64,000 nt of DNA. Source: Roseiarcus sp963816065. Its GTDB lineage: Bacteria > Pseudomonadota > Alphaproteobacteria > Rhizobiales > Beijerinckiaceae. Each line of letters starts with the position of its first letter. Within the stretch, counting starts at the first letter, position 1. The notes under the pieces are model-generated. The model was not told the DNA's origin and made no database searches. It was given only the letters and a program-made list of their open reading frames with translations. A program made the translations under genes and the position numbers. Shown here piece after piece: positions 53,727-63,018 of this stretch. The stretch covers positions 113,646 to 177,645 of the forward strand of contig CAWFJG010000011.1 in NCBI GenBank assembly GCA_963816065.1, written 5' to 3'.

Positions 53727-55474
53727 TTGTCTACTGCATCTAGTTCACGGTTTAGTGCAAGACTGGAATGCGCACGTATAGCTGGCATTTTTACCGAAAA
53801 CGGGCCGTTAGAGATTACTGAGTTCAGCGAACTTGTGAGGAGGGTGAGATTGCCGAGCTTGTCCACGGCCGCGTCGCGAGCTGCCTCCGCCTTAATCCTG
53901 ACAGGATCAAACTCGTCTTTTACGAAATCGTCAAACCCCGGTAAGGGCCAAGACGCTTTCCATTTCTGCGGCATAATATGTTCGATGGTTAGGGCAGACT
54001 TTATTTCAATATCTTCGCTCAGCTTTGAGCGCTTCACTCTTTCTATAGCCTCAAAAACGTAACGGAGCCGAGGTTGCCGGGGTCCCTTATATTGTCCGGA
54101 ATCAAGCAACCCTTGCCGCAGTTCGGAATCGTCTGGCCATCTCTCCAGATCAGAAGTTCTCGTCGAAAGATACAAGAAAAGTTGATCAACTTTGTCTCCT
54201 TCAGCTGATCGTAATCGTGCCACGAGGCCGACGAAGAATCGATTGTAATTCTTAGTAGTTAGTCCACAAATGTCGCGTCTCAGAATGTAGCTTTCTAGTG
54301 CGCCAAGGGCAGATTGTATCTTATCGGCACTGAGTTGCTGGGTGCACAAATACACAACTAAAGGCATCACCGTGGAGACATCAAATGCATCTGCAAAGCG
54401 CCCAAAATTGCTAACGATATCACCTCTCTTCTGCTCGAATAGTCGTCTCTCAACCTCAGCGGTAGCGCTTATGACGCTTAGCTCTACGCCAATACTATCA
54501 AACGGACAGCTTCTAACAATCCATCGTCGATACCTTTCAAAAAGCGTCTCGACTGATACAATCTCTCCTATATGCATCGACAAATGATCAGTTAACATCC
54601 AATCCAATCTCTGCCTCGATTGACGCCCTCTTGATGCAAATTGGCTCCAAAAGGCTCGGTCGAGCGGAAGCCAATGTTTCTCGTATAAAGCATCGACATT
54701 CAGTGAAGAGGCTGTCTGCCCAAGTCCTTTTGCACGTTGGAATATAAAATTCCTAAGTAGGTCAGCTTGAGAGAGATCGACGCCCCGGCTATTTAGCGTT
54801 TCGAATATTGTTTGTGGGTCGTCGCCACCTTCTAACTCAATGGAAACGATTGCCAGGCCCTCTTTGAGAGCTTCGAACAACGTTTCCAATCGATCCTCGT
54901 CGTAACTACCATTTACGCTTACATGCGCGTTGATCTTGTTAGCAAAATATGCGTGAGCTTCTGTGGAACGACGCAGAAGCTTGTCTTCGTCAGTTGGCTT
55001 GCGTGAGATAGTGTCAAGATCGACTGACGGGTCTATCAGCGACACGAAGGCACCGCGATCTGTTAACGAGGGCCACACCTTATATCTCTCGAAAATGGGT
55101 GCCTCCATTACACCATCATTGAGAAGGTATTTTTGCAGTTCAGCTGCGTATTTGGAACCGTTGTTAGCGGCTACATCCCGTAGTCCAGTTAGAAGCAACT
55201 GAAATGTTGTCAACCTTTGCTGCCCGTCTATGATCTCGAATGCTTGAACCTGTTTCCCAAAAGTCTTTATTTGGCTTATGACAATCGCGCCCATAAAATG
55301 CGGTGAGAGCGAAGCTGGGTCGGTGCTGAGCCGCTGCACGGAACGCTCAATGTCCTCCCATAGTAAATCAAGTTGTGGTGAAACTCGCCAAGCATACTGC
55401 CTTTGATAAAAGGGAATTAAATACCTTTTCTTGCCATCGAAAAGTTCTATGATCGAGCGAGTGTAGGGTTTCAT
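53588..55474 (-). CDS. GmrSD-like DUF262/DUF1524 protein (type IV restriction family)
   Basis: A 628-residue defence-type nuclease. N-terminal DUF262 with FYQRQYAWRVSPQLDLLWED and the nucleotide-binding EIIDGQQRLTTFQLLLTGLRD (DGQQR); middle helical region with FETLNSRGVDLSQADLLRN; C-terminal DUF1524 HNH-like site IEHIMPQKWKASWPLPGFDD (EH-xxP motif) and LGNLTLLTSSLNSVISNGPF. GmrSD enzymes cut DNA with modified cytosines. The start at 55474 is clear. Base composition is far lower in GC than the genome, pointing to transfer. Confidence 0.86.
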   Translation of the reverse strand: MKPYTRSIIELFDGKKRYLIPFYQRQYAWRVSPQLDLLWEDIERSVQRLSTDPASLSPHFMGAIVISQIKTFGKQVQAFEIIDGQQRLTTFQLLLTGLRDVAANNGSKYAAELQKYLLNDGVMEAPIFERYKVWPSLTDRGAFVSLIDPSVDLDTISRKPTDEDKLLRRSTEAHAYFANKINAHVSVNGSYDEDRLETLFEALKEGLAIVSIELEGGDDPQTIFETLNSRGVDLSQADLLRNFIFQRAKGLGQTASSLNVDALYEKHWLPLDRAFWSQFASRGRQSRQRLDWMLTDHLSMHIGEIVSVETLFERYRRWIVRSCPFDSIGVELSVISATAEVERRLFEQKRGDIVSNFGRFADAFDVSTVMPLVVYLCTQQLSADKIQSALGALESYILRRDICGLTTKNYNRFFVGLVARLRSAEGDKVDQLFLYLSTRTSDLERWPDDSELRQGLLDSGQYKGPRQPRLRYVFEAIERVKRSKLSEDIEIKSALTIEHIMPQKWKASWPLPGFDDFVKDEFDPVRIKAEAARDAAVDKLGNLTLLTSSLNSVISNGPFSVKMPAIRAHSSLALNRELDAVDKWDETQIAERGASLFNLAREISGRPSGTARRRWTNPTLPMALDKRK

Positions 55475-55784
55475 TGCTGGCTTTCCTGAAATCCCGCTCC
55501 GGTCCTAATTCGGGCCTCATGGTACAGCATCGGGCGCGCCGGCCAACGTGTCTTCCCGTGACCACGCGAATATTCGCAACGCCGATTGCATCGTCGGCCT
55601 GACCGACGCCGCAACGCCGAACTCATTGCGCATTGGCCGCGTTCCTCCTAAGGCGGCTATCCGAAGTTGACCATCCGTACCTTGGTTGGTCGGGAACGGC
55701 AGCATCGGGTCGAATGCACGCGAGGATTTTGGCAGCGACGGCCTCGGAAAGCCTTGGCTTTCTTGTCCGGCGCCGCCAAGCGCG
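55475..55784. other. Intergenic region between defence locus and sugar operon
   Basis: About 310 bases marking the switch from AT-richer to GC-rich sequence. I see no gene, tRNA or integration-site direct repeat. Confidence 0.3.
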
Positions 55785-56960
55785 TCATCGCCGGTATTGG
55801 CGGCGCCGGATCAGGTACGAATCGACCGAAAGAGCTGCGAGCAGCACCATTCCCTTGACGACGAGCTGGATAAAGGACGAAACGTTGAGGAGGCTCATCC
55901 CGTTGTCGATCGTCGTCAGCAGGAGCGCCCCGACCATCGCGCCTGCCGGGCTGCCGACTCCGCCGCGGAGAGAGGTTCCGCCAATCACCGCGCCCGCAAT
56001 CGCATCGAGTTCCAGAAACAGGCCTGAACTCGGGGTCGCCGCGCCAAGTCGTGACGTAATCAGGACGCCTGCGACCCCATAGAGGGCGCCCATCAGGAGA
56101 AATCCAAAAAACAGGTGCCGCGCCAGCGGAATTCCGGCGAGCAACGCGGCCTCCCGGTTCGATCCGATGAGGTAGGTGTTGCGGCCGAATTTCGTGCGAT
56201 CCATGACGATCGTGAGCAGGATCCCGGTCGCGGCGACCCAGATCAAGGCGGATGGGATCCCCAAGTAACCGCCGAAAATCCAGGCCAGCAGGAGGCCCGA
56301 AGCCGCCAGGATCCCGAGCCTCACGACGAGCTTGGTCGGATCATGGTCGTCCGAGCCCCGCCACCTCAAATCAGCGCGGCCGCGGCGATCGCGTAAACAA
56401 TGAGCAGGACAAAATACGAAGCGGTCGGCGGAATGAATCCCTCGCTGAGAAAGCTGAAGGATTTGGAAATCGGAGCAATGGTGCGCGCGTCGCTCACGTA
56501 ATATCCGATGCCACGAAAAGCGAGCAGCCCGGACAGCGTCACGACAAAGGATGGGACAGCGACCCTTACAACCCAGAATCCCTGCCATGCGGCCATCAGA
56601 ACTCCGGCGAGCACAGTTACGACGAACGGTTTGAAACGTGGCCACCCCCATGTTGGCCTGAAGCGTGGCTGCAATGACGCTGCATAGATAGACTGCGCTC
56701 CCGATCGAGAGATCGATCTCGCCCATGACGATCAGGATCGACACCCCGGCCGCCGCCACGGCCACAATCGAGCCCTGGCGTAGAAGCAGGGACAAGTTGC
56801 GCGGGCTGAAGAAAATGCCGTTGGTCGCAATATGGAAATAGATCGCCAGCAGCAGAAGCACGAGGAACATGGCCGCGAGGCGGCCTCCCGCCAGTCGCTG
56901 GATGACTGACATCCGGATGGGAAGCCGTTGCGGGGAGTTCAAGTTACCGATTTCGCGCAT
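55785..56960 (-). CDS. CUT2 sugar ABC transporter permease (XylH-like), compensated frameshift
   Basis: Inner-membrane channel of the second sugar importer. The N-terminal part reads FFSPRNLSLLLRQGSIVAVA, GVSILIVMGEIDLSIGSAVY (conserved EIDLS loop). From about 56660 to 56370 the correct sequence is in another frame (VPSFVVTLSGLLAFRGIGYY), then the main frame resumes: FGRNTYLIGSNREAALLAGI, SRLGAATPSSGLFLELDAIA, GAVIGGTSLRGGVGSPAGA. About 390 residues, 10 helices. Overlaps the ATPase gene by 17 bases. Confidence 0.86.
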   Translation of the reverse strand: MREIGNLNSPQRLPIRMSVIQRLAGGRLAAMFLVLLLLAIYFHIATNGIFFSPRNLSLLLRQGSIVAVAAAGVSILIVMGEIDLSIGSAVYLCSVIAATLQANMGVATFQTVRRNCARRSSDGRMAGILGCKGRCPILCRDAVRAARFSWHRILRERRAHHCSDFQILQLSQRGIHSADRFVFCPAHCLRDRRGRADLRWRGSDDHDPTKLVVRLGILAASGLLLAWIFGGYLGIPSALIWVAATGILLTIVMDRTKFGRNTYLIGSNREAALLAGIPLARHLFFGFLLMGALYGVAGVLITSRLGAATPSSGLFLELDAIAGAVIGGTSLRGGVGSPAGAMVGALLLTTIDNGMSLLNVSSFIQLVVKGMVLLAALSVDSYLIRRRQYRR

Positions 56961-58515
56961 AGCTTTGGCTGTCCCCGGCGGCTGCCGCCATGATCTCGGC
57001 GCGCGATGCGCCCTGTTCGAATTCGCCGGTGATTCGTCCTTTGTACATCGTCAGAATGCGATCCGACTCGGCGATCACTTCGTTGAGGTCGCTCGAGATC
57101 ATGAGCACCGCGCGCCCTTCATCGGCGAGGCGGCGAATGAGTTGATAAAGTTCGAAACGAGCGCCGACATCGACGCCAAGCGTCGGCTCATCGAGGATCA
57201 AGACCTTGGGATGCGTCGCCAGCCAACGGGCAAGCAGCACCTTCTGCTGGTTGCCCCCGCTCAAGGACTCGATGACGGCGTCGAGGTTGACCGGACGCAC
57301 GTCGAGGGAGCGAGCCAATTGCTTGTTTCGCGCCGTCTCTTTGGGCGCATCGACAAAGAGCAGGCCGCATACGGCGTCGATGCTCGCGGCGCTCATATTG
57401 AAGGTTACGCTCTGGCCCTCCATGAGTTCGGTTTGCTTGCGGTTTTCCGTCAGCATTCCAATGCCCGCGTTTATCGCTTCGCGTGGCGAACCGGGCCGTT
57501 TGCGGCTCCCCTCGATAAGCACGGAGCCTTCGGTCACCCCGGACCAAACACCGAAAATGGCCTGCGCCAATTCCGACCGTCCAGCCCCGACCAGTCCGAA
57601 GAGGCCCAGAATCTCGCCTTGACGCAAAATGAAGCTGACCCTGTCGACGAGCACTCGTGAAGAATTGTGAGGATCGCGCGCCGTGAGGTCCTCGACCGTC
57701 AGCATCGGCTTGGCGTTGGAGTCGTACTTTCTCGGCGGCGCGGCCTCCGGATCCCGGCCGATCATTGCCCGAACGATGTCCCGGTTCTTGCCGATCGCAG
57801 TTTCGAACCGCGCGGCGACCCGGCCATTGCGCATCACGACGACGCGATCGGCGATCTGCTCAATTTCATCGAGCCGGTGAGAGATGTAGAGGCAACCGAC
57901 GCCTTTCGCGCAGACTTGGCGGATATGCGCGTAAAGCCGCTTGGTTTCGGAGTTGGTGAGCGCGGCGGTGGGCTCGTCGAGAATGATGAGCTTGGCCGAT
58001 TTCGAGAGGGCCGAAGCAATCATCACGAGTTGCTGCTCGGACGCGCTCAATATGCCGGCAAGCGCGTCCGGTTTCACATCGATGTCAAAGAAACGAAGCC
58101 ACTCCCGCGTCTCCTTGTGGAGGGCCTCGCGATCCAGGAAGCCGAAGCGTCCTGGCAACCGGTTCATGAACATGTTCTCGGCGACGCTCAGACCCCTCGC
58201 AACAAGGAGTTCCTGAGGCACAAGAACGACACCCGCTTCTTCGGCCTGTCGAACGTTGCTGAATTGCCGCGGGAGCCCATCAACAACGATCTGGCCGTCA
58301 TAGGAGCCAGCCGGATAGACTCCGGATATGATTTTCATCAATGTCGATTTGCCGGCGCCGTTTTCTCCGACGACGCCGACGGTTTCACCCCGCCGCACCG
58401 CGAGGTCGACGTCCGCCACGGCCTGAACGCCGGTAAAAGCTTTGCTGACGTTCGACAGAGCGAGCACCGAGCCGGGCTCACTCCTGTCCAACGCTGCGGC
58501 CGATTCAGCTGTCAC
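56944..58515 (-). CDS. CUT2 sugar ABC transporter ATP-binding protein (XylG/RbsA type)
   Basis: A 523-residue duplicated ATPase, frame intact. First domain: Walker A GENGAGKSTLMK, signature LSASEQQLVMIASALSKSAK, Walker B LIILDEPTAAL. Second domain: GLVGAGRSELAQAIFGVWSG, signature LSGGNQQKVLLARWLATHPK and VLILDEPTLGVDVGARFELY. The start at 58515 gives a short N-terminal extension before LALSNVSKAFTG. It works with the permease and the binding protein on the same strand. Confidence 0.93.
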   Translation of the reverse strand: MTAESAAALDRSEPGSVLALSNVSKAFTGVQAVADVDLAVRRGETVGVVGENGAGKSTLMKIISGVYPAGSYDGQIVVDGLPRQFSNVRQAEEAGVVLVPQELLVARGLSVAENMFMNRLPGRFGFLDREALHKETREWLRFFDIDVKPDALAGILSASEQQLVMIASALSKSAKLIILDEPTAALTNSETKRLYAHIRQVCAKGVGCLYISHRLDEIEQIADRVVVMRNGRVAARFETAIGKNRDIVRAMIGRDPEAAPPRKYDSNAKPMLTVEDLTARDPHNSSRVLVDRVSFILRQGEILGLFGLVGAGRSELAQAIFGVWSGVTEGSVLIEGSRKRPGSPREAINAGIGMLTENRKQTELMEGQSVTFNMSAASIDAVCGLLFVDAPKETARNKQLARSLDVRPVNLDAVIESLSGGNQQKVLLARWLATHPKVLILDEPTLGVDVGARFELYQLIRRLADEGRAVLMISSDLNEVIAESDRILTMYKGRITGEFEQGASRAEIMAAAAGDSQSYARNR

Positions 58516-58624
58516 GATTCGATATCCTCGCGCTCGAACTCATCGGCATGTCCGAGCGGGCGCGCAAAGCTCGAAGGCAGGAGAGGATACGGCTCGCCGC
58601 CGCTCTCCGTCGCAACGACGATTT

Positions 58625-59677
58625 CTACTTGCACGCGTTCGGGTTGTCCGGAAAAACGTCCTTCACCGCGACCCAGCCCTTTGGCGCGATCTTGGTGACG
58701 AAGTCGCAGAGATTGTCCTTGTTGACTTCGAGAACCTTGATCGGATGGTAGGGGTAAGGACCCTGTCCATCGTCGGTCATTTCGACCGCCATATCGGGCT
58801 TCTGACCCTTTGCGAGCGCCACGGCGGCGCGGATCGCCGACCGGTCTTGCTCCTCAAGGTCGGTCCAGACCGTCATGGTCTGTATCCCTTGGCCGATCAG
58901 GCGCAGGCTCGCCGTGTCGGCGTCGAGGCCGGATATGAAGACCTTGCCCCCGAGGGTGCGTCCAATGACGGCCTGGGCCACTCCTTGCCCCATTCCGTCA
59001 TTTGACGTGACGAATGCGGCGATGTCGTCGTTGTGTTCGCTCAGTTGATTTTCCGCGACCGCTTCCGCTCCCTTCTGGTCCCAGTTCGTCATAAACTGAT
59101 CGTAGACGATGTTAATGTTATTGTTCGGCTTCAATATCTTTTCGGCGCCCTCGCCGAACGTTGCGGCTACGCTATTGCCGGGGTCTCCTTTGATCAGCAC
59201 GTAATTGCCTTTCGGCGCGAAGCGCAGAGCGGCACTCGCCTGTAGCACGCCAACTTCGGCGTTGTTGCGCTCGACCATGAAGTCGAGCTTGGCGGACGAA
59301 ACCGGCACGTCGTAGCTGATGACCGGGACCTTTTGCTGGTGCGCATCGTCGATCAATCTGCCAGCAGCCGCGCTGTCGATCGGGATGATGACGATTGCGT
59401 TGACTTTTTGGCTCAGGAGATTCTCGAACTGGGAAGCTTGCGTTGTCGGGCTATTGTCAGCCCATTGAAAGTTGAGCTTGACTTCAAGCTTCGCCGCTTC
59501 GTCTCTCATGATCGCCTCGTCGAACTTCCAGCGAAGTTCGGTGTGCGCCTTCATGGCGAGGCCAATCGTTATATCGTCGGCGTTTGCGGCGAACGTCGCG
59601 GAGCTTGCGCCGATCGCAACGCCTGCGCCGATCAAACAGCCGAGGGTGCGATCTAGGCGGCTCGAGCCCTGAAACAT
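58625..59677 (-). CDS. CUT2 periplasmic sugar-binding protein (XylF-like)
   Basis: A periplasmic receptor of 350 residues. Start 59677 has GGAGG at good spacing; the extended frame to 59770 is not used. Signal peptide LGCLIGAGVAIGASSATFAA, then ITIGLAMKAHTELRWKFDEA, FQWADNSPTTQASQFENLLS, VNAIVIIPIDSAAAGRLIDD, PVISYDVPVSSAKLDFMVER, NDGMGQGVAQAVIGRTLGGK and VFISGLDADTASLRLIGQGI. Close to xylose-binding proteins of the XylF type. First gene of the operon xylFGH-like (order SBP, ATPase, permease). Confidence 0.9.
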   Translation of the reverse strand: MFQGSSRLDRTLGCLIGAGVAIGASSATFAANADDITIGLAMKAHTELRWKFDEAIMRDEAAKLEVKLNFQWADNSPTTQASQFENLLSQKVNAIVIIPIDSAAAGRLIDDAHQQKVPVISYDVPVSSAKLDFMVERNNAEVGVLQASAALRFAPKGNYVLIKGDPGNSVAATFGEGAEKILKPNNNINIVYDQFMTNWDQKGAEAVAENQLSEHNDDIAAFVTSNDGMGQGVAQAVIGRTLGGKVFISGLDADTASLRLIGQGIQTMTVWTDLEEQDRSAIRAAVALAKGQKPDMAVEMTDDGQGPYPYHPIKVLEVNKDNLCDFVTKIAPKGWVAVKDVFPDNPNACK

Positions 59678-59909
59678 GGCGATTTCCTCCCGGATTTGTG
59701 CTTTTTGTTCGGCCCCGACGGCCAGTTTTGGCCGAATATTAATTTCGAGACCCGCACTAATGCTAGCCACGCATCGCCGCGCATGTCAAGCCGGCGTCCG
59801 GCCAGCTTGAGGCGCTCGCCGCCGCGGCTTCGGTGCGGGCTTAATTATTTCGTGGTCCGAATTAAGCTTCGCGAAGGCGAATTGCACTCCGCCCTTGCCG
59901 CCGAGCGCC

Positions 59910-60839
59910 TCACTCCTCCGGCCCGACCCGGTTCTGATACACGCGCAGGCGAACAGTCGCGGCCTCGAGGAGCGGCGTGTCGACTTCCAGCTCGCGCGCC
60001 CGCCTTATGAGATCGCCCAAAATGTGCTCGACCTCGACCGGCGAACCAATCAGCATGTCGCGGTACATCGAGGTCGCGAGCGCCGATCCCTTGGCCGTCA
60101 GCATCGCCGAGGTGGTGGCCATGAACTTGTCGTTCGGCGGATAGCCCGAGGCCGCGGCGACGTTCGCCGCCTCGGCAAGACAGCGCAGCGTCGTTTCCGC
60201 CCCGTCCTCGACCGCAGCGATCTCTCCGATATTGCCGCGCAGGAGACAGGTGGCCGCGCCGGCGCTCGCCAGCATCACCCACTTGTCCCACATATCGCGC
60301 ATGATGGTCTGACTGAGCCGCGTATCGAAGCCGGCCCCCTGAAGCGCGCGGTCGAGCGCCCGGACGCGGTCCGTCAGGGCGCCGTCGAGCTCGCCGTAGG
60401 TCAGGCTCTGCGTGCCTCCCGTCAGCTGGACGATGCGTTCATGGCGGTCGAGCGTGCTGGCGATCACGCAAACGCCTCCGAGCACCGGGCCGGGCCCGAA
60501 GCGCTCCCGGGTGAGCTCGACGTGGCGCATGCCGTTGAGGAACGGCAGGACCATCGTGTCCGGCCCGACCGCCGGGGCGAATGCGTCGAACGCCCCCTGA
60601 AGACTGAGCGCCTTGACCGCCAGGATGACGACGTCGAACGGCCCCGCCGGCTCGCCGACGACGAGCAGGCTCGGCTGGATATTGAGGTCGCCGAGCGGGC
60701 TCAAGACACGCAGACCGTCGCGCCGAAGCTGCTCGGCTTTTGCCGGTCGCACCAGAAACGTGACGTCCCGTCCCGCGTTGGCGAGACGGGCCCCGAAATA
60801 TCCGCCGGTGGCGCCGGCGCCGACGACCAGTATCCGCAT
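59910..60839 (-). CDS. 2-dehydropantoate 2-reductase (ketopantoate reductase family)
   Basis: NADPH-dependent reductase of pantothenate synthesis or a related 2-oxoacid. N-terminal Rossmann motif MRILVVGAGATGGYFGARLA; FDVVILAVKALSLQGAFDAF with the catalytic Lys, and VLPFLNGMRHVELTRERFGP with the substrate Asn; later IMRDMWDKWVMLASAGAATC and SMYRDMLIGSPVEVEHILGD with the conserved Glu. Length about 310. A start at 60857 is also possible. Stands alone between the sugar operon and the exporter. Confidence 0.88.
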   Translation of the reverse strand: MRILVVGAGATGGYFGARLANAGRDVTFLVRPAKAEQLRRDGLRVLSPLGDLNIQPSLLVVGEPAGPFDVVILAVKALSLQGAFDAFAPAVGPDTMVLPFLNGMRHVELTRERFGPGPVLGGVCVIASTLDRHERIVQLTGGTQSLTYGELDGALTDRVRALDRALQGAGFDTRLSQTIMRDMWDKWVMLASAGAATCLLRGNIGEIAAVEDGAETTLRCLAEAANVAAASGYPPNDKFMATTSAMLTAKGSALATSMYRDMLIGSPVEVEHILGDLIRRARELEVDTPLLEAATVRLRVYQNRVGPEE

Positions 60840-60872
60840 GCCGTTCGCCCTGTTCAAGCGGCCTTGCCGGAG

Positions 60873-62336
60873 CTAATGCGACGGCTGTGGCGGCCGGATC
60901 AGCCAAAACGTGGGAATGAGCCCGAGCGCGGTGATCGCCGCCATGAGCCACCATCCCCGATGAAAAGCAGCCAGACGCTCCGCTGGCGAGGAGGCAGAGC
61001 CCACAATGGCGACAAAGATCGCCACGCCGACGGCCAGTGATGACTGACGTATCATGTTAATGACGCCTGAGCCAGTCGAGAACGACGACGGCGGCAGCGC
61101 TGCGGTCGCGATTCCCATCAGGGTCGGAAAGGTCAGGCCGACGCCGATTCCGGTCAATGCGATTCCACCGATCGCGGGGCCGAGGTTCGGCGCAGGTCCG
61201 GTGAACATCGCCCAGCTGATCAGGCCCGCGACAAAGGACACGATGCCGGCGCCGACCACGGCCGCCGGGCCGAGGCGGGCGATCAACCGATTGGCGACCA
61301 GAAAGGAGGTCGCCGGCACGAGCAGCGGTCCGGGCGCGATCACCAGCCCGGCCTTCAGCGCCGACCAGCCCCACACGGTCTGCTCCCACACGGCCATCGA
61401 GAACAGCATTGCGCCGAAGGCGATCGAATAGGGCGCCATCACCAGAACCGCGCCGGCGAAGGGGCGCGTGCGGAACAGCGACGGATCGACGAACGGATTG
61501 GCGGATCGGAGGCAGTCGCGCACGAAGGCCGCGCCGCAGGCGAACGCGACCGCGAAGGTGAAGCCGGCAGCGGGGGAGTCCCAGCCCCAATCGTTGCCCT
61601 TGACGATCGCCAGCGTCAGCGCGCCGACGCCGGCTGTAGCGAGCAGCGCCGGCAGCGGATCGGGCCGCGCGACCTCGTGACCGGGCGCAGGCGGCAGGCG
61701 GAGCCAGGCGACCGCCAGGGCGACGAGACCAATCGGCACGTTGACGAGAAAGATCCAGCGCCAGCTCACCACGATCAGAACGCCGCCGACAACCGGTCCG
61801 AGCGCGGCGGCGAGGCCGCCGATCGCGGCCCAGGCCCGCACCGCCCCGCCCCGGCCTTCCGCCGGGAACGTCGCCAGGAGGAGGGCGATCGACGTCGGGG
61901 TCATGAGCGCCCCGCCCGCGGCCTGGAGAACCCGGAAGGCGACGAGCGGCCAGACGCCGCTGGCGCAGGCGCAAGCGGCCGAGGCGGCGGTGAACAGCGC
62001 GACCCCGAGCAGGAAGCTGCGGTCGCGCCGGAAGCGCTCGGCGAGCCGCCCGAAAAAGACGAGCAGCGCGGCATAGGCGATCGCATAGCCGTTCAGCACC
62101 CAGGACAGGTCTTCGAGGTTCGCGCCGGAAAAATCATGGGCAATCGCCGGAAGGCCGACATTGACGATGAATAGATCGAGGTTGGCGAGCACGATGCCGA
62201 CGCAAACGATCGCCAGCGCCTCGCGCGGGCCGGCGCGACCGAGGCGGCGCATGAGCCCTGCTGGGCGAGGGTCGGGCGCCACCGCTTTCCTTCCCGCGAG
62301 AGCGCTAACAAGATCGGGCTGAACGGCGTCTGACAT
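60873..62336 (-). CDS. DHA2-family MFS multidrug exporter
   Basis: A 487-residue major-facilitator protein with 14 predicted helices, the DHA2 (EmrB/QacA) type. N-terminal LANLDLFIVNVGLPAIAHDF (family D1-like motif), DLSWVLNGYAIAYAALLVFF, FGRLAERFRRDRSFLLGVAL (motif A), and in the middle GGALMTPTSIALLLATFPAE and GPVVGGVLIVVSWRWIFLVN, the motif C region. Regulated together with the Rrf2 gene upstream through a shared operator (see 62358-62385). Frame intact. Confidence 0.92.
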   Translation of the reverse strand: MSDAVQPDLVSALAGRKAVAPDPRPAGLMRRLGRAGPREALAIVCVGIVLANLDLFIVNVGLPAIAHDFSGANLEDLSWVLNGYAIAYAALLVFFGRLAERFRRDRSFLLGVALFTAASAACACASGVWPLVAFRVLQAAGGALMTPTSIALLLATFPAEGRGGAVRAWAAIGGLAAALGPVVGGVLIVVSWRWIFLVNVPIGLVALAVAWLRLPPAPGHEVARPDPLPALLATAGVGALTLAIVKGNDWGWDSPAAGFTFAVAFACGAAFVRDCLRSANPFVDPSLFRTRPFAGAVLVMAPYSIAFGAMLFSMAVWEQTVWGWSALKAGLVIAPGPLLVPATSFLVANRLIARLGPAAVVGAGIVSFVAGLISWAMFTGPAPNLGPAIGGIALTGIGVGLTFPTLMGIATAALPPSSFSTGSGVINMIRQSSLAVGVAIFVAIVGSASSPAERLAAFHRGWWLMAAITALGLIPTFWLIRPPQPSH

Positions 62337-62357
62337 TGCGGCGAGCTCCTCGATAAG

Positions 62358-62385
62358 ATAACATAACCAATTTTGTTATTGACAG
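62358..62385. promoter_or_regulatory. Rrf2-type operator upstream of the MFS exporter
   Basis: ATAACA (62358-62363) and TGTTAT (62374-62379) as inverted repeats with 10 bases between, followed by TGACAG (62380-62385). It is 22 bases upstream of the MFS start (62336). The same parts recur in front of rrf2. Confidence 0.55.
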
Positions 62386-62473
62386 ACCAACAATGCAGGC
62401 GGCGAGTGTCAAGCGAACCTAAGCGGGGCGACATTCCGTCCCACATCGGCCGCGCCTGCACCCGTGTACGGCG

Positions 62474-62887
62474 CTAAGCGATCGGCGCAGCAAGGCTTCC
62501 GAGAGTCGTCGCGCGCAGCCTCGCCGCCACCGCCTCGTCGACGGCGCGGAAGATCGGCGGCAACGCGCTCTTCATGTGGCGGTCGACCGGACATTTCGGA
62601 TTGCCGCCGGGCCTCAGCGCCAACACCGAAGCGCCGCCCTCGACGGCGTTATGGACGTCTTCGAGCGTGATGGCGTCGGGATCGCGCCGCAACTGCACGC
62701 CGCCGTCCTTTCCGGGGCGGACGTCGACCAGGCCTGCACGCTCGAGATCCTTCATCATCCGCCTGACGACGACCGGATTGGTCTTGAGGCTGCGCGCGAC
62801 GGCCTCCGCGGTCGTGCCGCCGGCGCCCTTGTATGCGATCACGCAGAGAATCTGGACAGCGCTAGCCGTCTTGGTGTTTGCGGCCAT
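62474..62887 (-). CDS. Rrf2-family transcriptional regulator
   Basis: A 138-residue winged-helix regulator. MAANTKTASAVQILCVIAYK, TTAEAVARSLKTNPVVVRRM (recognition helix), MKDLERAGLVDVRPGKDGGV and ITLEDVHNAVEGGASVLALR are the Rrf2 pattern. Only one cysteine (KCPVD) is in the place where IscR and NsrR have three, so no [Fe-S] cluster is expected. Start 62887 or 62893. It lies just upstream of the MFS gene on the same strand and is predicted to control it and itself. Confidence 0.88.
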   Translation of the reverse strand: MAANTKTASAVQILCVIAYKGAGGTTAEAVARSLKTNPVVVRRMMKDLERAGLVDVRPGKDGGVQLRRDPDAITLEDVHNAVEGGASVLALRPGGNPKCPVDRHMKSALPPIFRAVDEAVAARLRATTLGSLAAPIA

Positions 62888-62896
62888 AAACAAACG

Positions 62897-62918
62897 ATAA
62901 CAGTTATGTTATAGACAG
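62897..62918. promoter_or_regulatory. Rrf2-type operator in the rrf2 promoter
   Basis: ATAACA-GTTA-TGTTAT (62897-62912), a perfect palindrome with 4 bases between the arms, then AGACAG (62913-62918). On the minus strand it sits in the spacer of TTGACT-17-TATCGT, a good sigma70-like promoter for rrf2. Binding there would block RNA polymerase. Confidence 0.57.
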
Positions 62919-63018
62919 TCAAGGGGCAGGCTCGGCGCGGAGCGGCGCGCAGATCAGGCTTCACCACGGAAGGTCACGAAGGGACACGAAGAGCGCTTGG
63001 CCTTCGCGGCGCAGAATC

